From Alphaproteobacteria bacterium (lineage in GTDB: Bacteria; Pseudomonadota; Alphaproteobacteria; RF32; CAG-239), in assembly GCA_017452115.1 (NCBI GenBank), contig JAFTNB010000046.1:1-5075 (forward strand): a stretch of DNA of 5,075 bases, in the 5' to 3' direction. Below are positions 1-3,875 of this stretch, piece after piece; position 1 is the stretch's first letter, and each line of letters starts with the position of its first letter. Under the pieces are notes generated by a model. The model worked only from the letters and a program-made list of their open reading frames with translations, searched no databases and was not told the origin of the DNA. A program made the position numbers and the translations under genes.

Positions 1-27
1 GGGGTATCATGCAAAGATTTAACTGTC

Positions 28-97
28 AAGCCGCAAAATTAACATTTTCCACGGTAATACATTGATTCAAAAGAATTTCTTTTAAATTCAGCGGCTT
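28..97. repeat. Inverted repeat AAGCCGC/GCGGCTT enclosing two smaller hairpins
   Basis: AAGCCGC at 28-34 is the exact complement of GCGGCTT at 91-97. Between the arms are two more dyads: AAAAT/ATTTT at 35-39 and 44-48 with a TAAC loop, and AAAAGA/TCTTTT at 69-74 and 78-83 with a three-base loop. Together they could form a three-way RNA or cruciform fold. The function is unknown. It could be the tail of an upstream transcript, a small RNA or a protein-binding site. The inner dyads are A/T only or nearly so and could arise by chance in this composition; the GC-rich outer arms are less likely to. Confidence 0.4.
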
Positions 98-112
98 AAA
101 TGTGTAACATTT
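98..112. repeat. Small hairpin AAATGT/ACATTT, weak terminator-like
   Basis: AAATGT (98-103) pairs exactly with ACATTT (107-112) around a GTA loop, and more T bases follow to 114. It abuts the inverted repeat ending at 97. It could be a weak rho-independent end for a transcript entering from the left, but the stem is short and A/U-rich, so this is only a possibility. Confidence 0.25.
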
Positions 113-174
113 TTGTAGGAATTAATAACTATTCTTTACCTTTTATTATTTTAAAGGGTAGTTTTTTGCTTTTT

Positions 175-205
175 TTGTTTATTTTTTTTATTTTTGCTTT
201 ATTAT
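175..205 (+). promoter_or_regulatory. Weak candidate sigma-70 promoter for the leader and operon
   Basis: TATTAT at 200-205 matches the -10 consensus at five of six positions. The best upstream partner is TTGTTT at 175-180, with a long 19-base spacer. This would start transcription near 211-213, just before the dyad at 213-236 and the structured leader. T-rich DNA of this kind gives many chance -10 matches, so this is the most plausible choice rather than a firm call. No better promoter was seen between here and the lipoprotein gene. Confidence 0.25.
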
Positions 206-212
206 TGCAAGC

Positions 213-236
213 AAATGTAAGTTTTTACTTACGTTT
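213..236. promoter_or_regulatory. 10-bp dyad, possible operator or 5' RNA hairpin
   Basis: AAATGTAAGT (213-222) and ACTTACGTTT (227-236) are inverted around a TTTT centre. Nine positions are Watson-Crick and one would be U-G in RNA. If transcription starts near 211 this would be the very 5' hairpin of the leader, possibly protecting the transcript. As DNA it could be an operator for a dimeric regulator next to the promoter. It is not followed by a T-run, so it does not look like a terminator. Confidence 0.35.
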
Positions 237-242
237 AGTACC

Positions 243-460
243 TGTTAAAGGTGCGGAGCTGTCGTAAGCTCTTTTATAAGGTTCGGTGTTGGATAACATC
301 GTTAGTTGTCTATGGCAACACATATCCCCGACTAATGGTCGGGGAGCTTTTAGCGTATGTTCAAGGGTGTCACTATCTCTGAAAAAACACCTTAAAGGCT
401 AAAAGAGTCATTTAACCTTATATGATTTACGAACTCTCCGACCACCTTTAATAAGGTGGT
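243..460 (+). ncRNA. Multi-branched structured leader RNA, candidate riboswitch-like element
   Basis: Hand folding gives one nested architecture. Closing stem: 243-253 with 443-453 (11 pairs, one G-U), continuing as CGGAG 254-258 with CTCCG 436-440 after a two-base bulge. Then TCGTAA 262-267 with TTACGA 427-432, and TATAAGGTT 275-283 with AACCTTATA 414-422. These enclose four hairpins: 284-290/295-301 (GGAT loop), 305-310/314-319, 325-332/338-345 (TAATG loop), and 347-354/398-405, the last carrying an inner helix 364-370/387-393. The helices are long and mutually compatible in a region otherwise poor in G and C. I do not recognise the conserved cores of cobalamin, TPP, lysine, SAM, glycine, FMN or preQ1 riboswitches, nor of 6S, tmRNA, SRP or RNase P RNA. 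It lies directly before the lipoprotein/Slam operon and overlaps its terminator, which suggests a cis-regulatory leader. A free-standing small RNA ending at the terminator is the alternative. Ligand or trigger unknown. Confidence 0.6.
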
Positions 461-469
461 TACTTTTTT
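441..469 (+). terminator. Strong intrinsic terminator / attenuator in the operon leader
   Basis: ACCACCTT (441-448) pairs perfectly with AAGGTGGT (453-460) around a TAAT loop, and TTTTTT follows at 464-469. This is a classic rho-independent terminator. Its 5' arm is also used by the closing stem of the leader RNA (443-453 with 243-253), so the two cannot form together. Only 17 bases separate the T-run from the ribosome binding site at 487, with no room for a separate promoter. Transcription of the lipoprotein gene should therefore have to read through it. Confidence 0.8.
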
Positions 470-486
470 GCAATTAATATCACGAT

Positions 487-492
487 GGAGAG
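487..492 (+). promoter_or_regulatory. Ribosome binding site that fixes the lipoprotein start at 497
   Basis: GGAGAG lies four bases before the ATG at 497-499. An in-frame ATG at 485-487 overlaps this site and has no purine-rich motif of its own at a useful distance, so the start at 497 is preferred. It also gives a standard lipoprotein signal peptide beginning M-K-F. Confidence 0.8.
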
Positions 493-496
493 TAAT

Positions 497-2104
497 ATGA
501 AATTTACAACAGCTTTGATGACTTCAACACTTTTAACTATACTAACTGCTTGTGGTGGTGGCGGAGGTGGTGGACATGGTAACATTCCTAACACAACGTT
601 ACCTAACATTGTAAATCCTACAGAGTATAATGCTCAAATCACATCAATGCAAGCAACTGATGAAACAAATGTAAAAGCATTGGTTGAATATTCAGAAACT
701 AATGCTCCATCTACCTATAAATTGAATAAACGTATGATGGCGGCTCGTTCATCTGAAACAGATATAGACCAAAATCGTATTGATGCAGCATTAGAAAAAT
801 ATGAAAATATGTATAAGATTTTGATTGAACACAATTTTGATGGTTGTACAGAAGCTAATTTGAATGAAGCGATTATGTTGTCGGGATATGATGTTTCATC
901 TATTACAGAAGACGTTTCAACTCTTGATAAATTAAAAACATGGATTGATAACAATATTGATGAGCTATCGCTTAAAGCCCAACGTGTTTATGATATGTAT
1001 GGTGAAGTCAAGGTTTTGGCTCAAGATAATGCTATAATAAACGTTGTCAATATGGATGTTAAACAAGATTCCTATGTAAGTTTTAAGCTTAAAGATGATG
1101 GTAGCATAGAAAATTTATATTTTGATGTTGATACAGATTCTTCAGATGCCAGACGTATGAATTTAGTATCTAATGGAAATGGTGTGTTTTCTGCCAAAAA
1201 AACAAATTATGTATATGGTGTACGTTTAGATGATGGACTTGAAGTATACATAGAAGATTTTAACACTTTAGAGTATACTAAAAACCATTGGAATGAATTT
1301 AAAGAGAAATTATTAGCAAACTTAGATGAACGCATTCAAGAATCTGGACAGGATTATTCTGATAAGAGAGCAGAATTTGAAATAAAAATAAACGAACTAG
1401 AATTTGAAAAAGATTTCGCAAATAATAAATGTGAAACAGGAGAATGTACAGAAACAAAAGAAATATATTATGCAGGAGGTGATAATGTAGAAACTAAAGT
1501 GACATACGAAAGTAAAGCCAAAAATAGTGGTTTATTATATTCTGATTTTGGAACTGTAGATATCAAAGGCATGGAAGGATTTTTGCCAGTTAATGAAAAA
1601 TTTGTATTTGCCGGTGGTATGGATGCTAAAAGAATTGATAAAGTTGAAATACAAGGTGATATGACATTTAGTGGAAACGCAGTTGCAACTGTAATACATC
1701 AAGACTATACTGGAGAAGAACGTGTAGAAAATACTAAAACTTTTGATGGAAGTGCAAATCTTGTATTCAACAATGGTGCAGAAACTTTAACAACAAAATT
1801 TGATAATTGGTATTATGTTACTGTTACCTCTAATGCAAATCAGAATGATTATAACATAACTTTTGAAAATAACACTATATCTGATGATGATAAAAATTAT
1901 TATCAATTTAATAATAATGATACATATACAGTTTCTAATTTTATAAATGAGCGCAATAATGGAAGGTATGGTGCAGTAGATATTGGATATTATGGAGAAA
2001 ATGGAACTCCAGAAGAAGCTACAGGCTTTGTTGCTTATGGTGAAAGTATTGCTGAGAATGTTGCTCTAAATGCTCAGATTGGTTTTGGAGCTGTAAAGCA
2101 ATAA
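497..2104 (+). CDS. Slam-dependent surface lipoprotein with TbpB-like C-terminal barrel
   Basis: Predicted outer-membrane lipoprotein of 535 residues, probably displayed on the cell surface to bind a ligand not identified here. Starting at 497, residues 1-18 form a lipoprotein signal peptide ending in the lipobox L-T-A-C, with Cys19 as the lipidated residue, followed by seven glycines as a flexible tether. Residues about 45-160 look helical and charged and match nothing I recognise. About 185-385 is mixed, with the cysteine pair 312/317. From about 388 to the end, alternating strands resemble the C-terminal barrel of transferrin-binding-protein-B-like lipoproteins, including N-W-Y (437-439) and G-Y-Y-G-E-N-G (497-503) near the last strands. 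In characterised systems Slam proteins deliver lipoproteins with such barrels. The Slam gene follows after four bases, supporting a cargo-translocator pair. Expression is probably controlled by the leader and terminator upstream. Cargo class is fairly sure; the ligand (iron protein, haem, host factor or other) cannot be told. Confidence 0.85.
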   Translation: MKFTTALMTSTLLTILTACGGGGGGGHGNIPNTTLPNIVNPTEYNAQITSMQATDETNVKALVEYSETNAPSTYKLNKRMMAARSSETDIDQNRIDAALEKYENMYKILIEHNFDGCTEANLNEAIMLSGYDVSSITEDVSTLDKLKTWIDNNIDELSLKAQRVYDMYGEVKVLAQDNAIINVVNMDVKQDSYVSFKLKDDGSIENLYFDVDTDSSDARRMNLVSNGNGVFSAKKTNYVYGVRLDDGLEVYIEDFNTLEYTKNHWNEFKEKLLANLDERIQESGQDYSDKRAEFEIKINELEFEKDFANNKCETGECTETKEIYYAGGDNVETKVTYESKAKNSGLLYSDFGTVDIKGMEGFLPVNEKFVFAGGMDAKRIDKVEIQGDMTFSGNAVATVIHQDYTGEERVENTKTFDGSANLVFNNGAETLTTKFDNWYYVTVTSNANQNDYNITFENNTISDDDKNYYQFNNNDTYTVSNFINERNNGRYGAVDIGYYGENGTPEEATGFVAYGESIAENVALNAQIGFGAVKQ

Positions 2105-2108
2105 CTAA

Positions 2109-3470
2109 ATGACCAAAACTAAATTTGTATTGTTGGTGACATTTCTGATTTTTGGCTCAAATATCGCTGTTTCAAAAGAAGTGTCACCAACTTCTAATTC
2201 TGCAACCATTATTTCTATGACACATAAGCAAGCCTTAAATTTTGCTAAAAATTTAATAGCTCAAGGTAAGCTTATTGATGCCAGAAAGGTTTTGTTAGTC
2301 AAGCCTTATGATGTTAAAGAACTTGAAATAGAACGTTTGTATCTTTTGGCTCAGGTTGCAACATTAGAACACAAATATAATGAAGCCATTGATATCTATT
2401 ATTTCATTTTAGACCATCAACCGGATATTCCAAATATTCGGTTTAGGTTAGCTGAATTATATTTAAAACAAGAAGATTGGTTACGTGCAGAATATCACTA
2501 TCGTTTAGCTTTAGCGCATAAAGACACACCTAAAGAAATACAGCACAGAATAAAATATGCTTTATATTATATCAGAAAGAATAAAAACTGGAACTTATGG
2601 TTTAACATAGGTATTGCACCTGACAATAATGTAAACAATACAACATCAGGTGAGCAATGTGTTATGACAATGTTCGGTGTTATGTGCAATACTTTGGACG
2701 AGCCAGAAAAAGATGTTGGTTTAAATACAATGCTTGGTGGCACTTACGAATTTAAGCTTTCTGACAAATGGCGTTTAAGAAATGAATTCTTGGTCTATAA
2801 CTCTAAATATGACAACAAAAAATATGATGACACTTATTTGTATTATGTATTAGGTGCCAGATATATATACGATAAGGGTGATATTTTCTTTGGCCCGACT
2901 GTTTCAAAAAGATATTTAGGACATAAAGCATATAACTATTCAACGGGTTTTATGGTAGAAACAAACTATGATTTAACCAAACGACTTAATGCAAATTTAA
3001 CGTTAAGCTATACTCCAACCTATTATGATGATTATTCTGATATCTTAGATGGAGATGTAAAAGGTGCCAGATTACGTTTATTTTATGCATTAGATTCTTC
3101 TAAATACCTAATTTTTAAGACCGGATATGAGTATGAAAAAACTAAAGATGAAACATATACAAATGACCGAATAAACTTTGCCCTCGGATTTGGGGCGGAA
3201 CTTCCTTATGGTTTTCATGTATATGCTGAGCCTTCTGTTTTATTTACTAATTATAAAGGTGACCGTTGGATTGTAAAGGATTATGAATTTAAACAGGTTA
3301 AAGAAAAAGATTTTACCCAACGTTATTCAATATCTATCTCTAACCGAAAAATAGCCATTTGGGATTTAGTACCAACTTTAACTTATTCTTATACAGATAA
3401 AAGCTCTAATATATGGCAAAGAGAATATGAAAAGTCTTTAATTGAATTTACTATACAAAAAAGATTTTAA
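2109..3470 (+). CDS. Slam-family outer-membrane surface lipoprotein assembly modifier (TPR + DUF560 barrel)
   Basis: Outer-membrane protein of 453 residues that in the characterised family moves lipoproteins across the outer membrane to the cell surface. Residues 1-22 look like a Sec signal peptide with probable cleavage after A-V-S. About 36-158 are paired helices of the TPR type and would sit in the periplasm. From about 161 the sequence turns into alternating aromatic strands of a beta-barrel, opening with the family-like W-F-N-I-G-I-A-P-D-N-N-V-N-N (163-176) and ending in phenylalanine (K-R-F), as outer-membrane barrels usually do. The late S-N-R-K-I-A-I-W and L-T-Y-S-Y-T segments also fit Slam proteins. 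Two cysteines (184 and 193) lie in the region after the first strand and could form a loop disulphide. No clear ribosome binding site precedes the ATG (the nearest GGAG, at 2087, is too far), and only CTAA separates it from the upstream stop, so translation is probably coupled to the lipoprotein gene. Its partner is presumably that lipoprotein. Confidence 0.88.
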   Translation: MTKTKFVLLVTFLIFGSNIAVSKEVSPTSNSATIISMTHKQALNFAKNLIAQGKLIDARKVLLVKPYDVKELEIERLYLLAQVATLEHKYNEAIDIYYFILDHQPDIPNIRFRLAELYLKQEDWLRAEYHYRLALAHKDTPKEIQHRIKYALYYIRKNKNWNLWFNIGIAPDNNVNNTTSGEQCVMTMFGVMCNTLDEPEKDVGLNTMLGGTYEFKLSDKWRLRNEFLVYNSKYDNKKYDDTYLYYVLGARYIYDKGDIFFGPTVSKRYLGHKAYNYSTGFMVETNYDLTKRLNANLTLSYTPTYYDDYSDILDGDVKGARLRLFYALDSSKYLIFKTGYEYEKTKDETYTNDRINFALGFGAELPYGFHVYAEPSVLFTNYKGDRWIVKDYEFKQVKEKDFTQRYSISISNRKIAIWDLVPTLTYSYTDKSSNIWQREYEKSLIEFTIQKRF

Positions 3471-3508
3471 TTCATTTCATAGACAACCTTACACTTTGTA
3501 AATAAATA

Positions 3509-3527
3509 CCTTTATATAGTATAAGGA
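3509..3527 (+). promoter_or_regulatory. Ribosome binding site of the 102-residue gene, in a small AU-rich hairpin
   Basis: AAGGA at 3523-3527 lies six bases before the ATG at 3534 and is a good ribosome binding site. CCTT at 3509-3512 and ATA at 3514-3516 can pair with TATAAGG at 3520-3526, leaving T3513 bulged and a TAG loop, so most of the site would be in a weak stem. This could lower translation or melt with temperature, but a short A/U-rich stem of this kind can arise by chance. Confidence 0.4.
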
Positions 3528-3533
3528 TATAAT

Positions 3534-3842
3534 ATGAAAGTGTTAATTGAAACTGTTACAAATCGTAAAGGGTATAAGAATTTCAAAGATGTTGATTATT
3601 TGAATGAGTTTTTGAACGAAAATCGCAAAAAGATTAAAAGTTTCAAAATCTTAAAAGAAGCCTATAACGGCACTTTTGAAGAATTGCTCCAAGATGTTAT
3701 GGAACGAGCAAATTTCCTAGGAAAGATGATAGAATACGCATTTTTTGAAATGACCGATAAAAGCAACAAATATAACAAACTGCTTCGTGCAATGGGGCTT
3801 ACCGCCGAAATCCAAGGATTAATTAGAGAGTATATAAAATGA
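3534..3842 (+). CDS. Hypothetical protein of 102 residues, function unknown
   Basis: I do not recognise this protein. It is short, rich in lysine and glutamate, and seems mostly helical, with no signal peptide, membrane segment, cysteine or obvious metal or nucleotide-binding motif, so it is probably cytoplasmic. The N-terminal part (M-K-V-L-I-E-T-V) could be a strand. The middle (about 44-75) reads as an amphipathic helix with several aromatic residues, and the end (about 80-102) as another helix. A good ribosome binding site (AAGGA, six-base spacing) and a terminator hairpin right at its stop support it as a real gene. It lies 63 bases after the Slam gene on the same strand with no strong terminator between, so it may be co-transcribed, but nothing in its sequence ties it to lipoprotein export. 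Confidence 0.7.
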   Translation: MKVLIETVTNRKGYKNFKDVDYLNEFLNENRKKIKSFKILKEAYNGTFEELLQDVMERANFLGKMIEYAFFEMTDKSNKYNKLLRAMGLTAEIQGLIREYIK

Positions 3843-3866
3843 AAAACCGCCAATTATGACGGTTTT
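3843..3866. terminator. Probable bidirectional terminator between convergent genes
   Basis: AAAACCG (3843-3849) pairs with CGGTTTT (3860-3866) around a ten-base loop. The stem begins right after the TGA stop of the 102-residue gene. On the plus strand the T-run is part of the 3' arm and T-rich sequence follows. Read from the minus strand the arm is also followed by T-rich sequence. It sits between two converging genes, 10 bases beyond the minus-strand stop, and so can serve both. The stem is short, so efficiency is uncertain. Confidence 0.6.
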
Positions 3867-3875
3867 GTTCATTTA

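Larger units (their letters stand above)
1..212. other. Non-coding AT-rich stretch with no convincing gene
   Basis: All three forward frames from the left edge close early: frame 1 at a TAA at 40-42, frame 2 at about 20, frame 3 at about 65. A gene ending here could therefore leave at most about 20 codons in the window, and I cannot tell whether one does. No tRNA-like T-loop or acceptor stem is visible. The stretch holds a nested set of inverted repeats (28-97), a small hairpin (98-112) and a very T-rich segment (about 160-200) that may be part of a promoter region for the element downstream. Confidence 0.5.
433..493 (+). promoter_or_regulatory. Anti-Shine-Dalgarno / Shine-Dalgarno pairing around the terminator
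   Basis: ACTCTCC at 433-439 is an exact 7-base complement of GGAGAGT at 487-493, which holds the ribosome binding site of the lipoprotein gene. Pairing would enclose the terminator hairpin and hide the site in transcripts that read through. The same bases 436-440 are needed for the closing stem of the leader RNA, so formation of that stem would free the ribosome binding site. The complementarity is seen; the switching is inferred. Confidence 0.45.

Noticed and set aside
325..352. GC-rich hairpin 325-332/338-345 followed by CTTTT as an intrinsic terminator
   Set aside because: Only four T bases follow, and those belong to a perfect 8-pair stem (347-354/398-405); it fits better as a branch of the leader RNA.
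243..460. Identity as 6S RNA, tmRNA, SRP RNA, RNase P RNA or a known riboswitch
   Set aside because: The multi-branched junction is unlike the long single hairpin of 6S RNA, and I could not find the conserved core motifs of the other classes. A covariance-model search was not possible here, so a divergent member cannot be excluded.
485..487. Earlier in-frame ATG for the lipoprotein
   Set aside because: It overlaps the ribosome binding site for the ATG at 497 and would add M-E-S-N before a standard lipoprotein signal peptide.
715..954. 79-codon open frame on the minus strand
   Set aside because: It lies wholly inside the lipoprotein gene on the opposite strand, with no ribosome binding site and no recognisable protein; a shadow frame.
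3489..3520. Promoter with TATAGT (3515-3520) for the 102-residue gene
   Set aside because: A start from this -10 would fall at about 3527, leaving the ribosome binding site at 3523-3527 untranscribed, and no -35 lies at a suitable distance.
3662..3853. 63-codon open frame on the minus strand
   Set aside because: Opposite strand of the 102-residue gene and overlapping the terminator hairpin; no support of its own.
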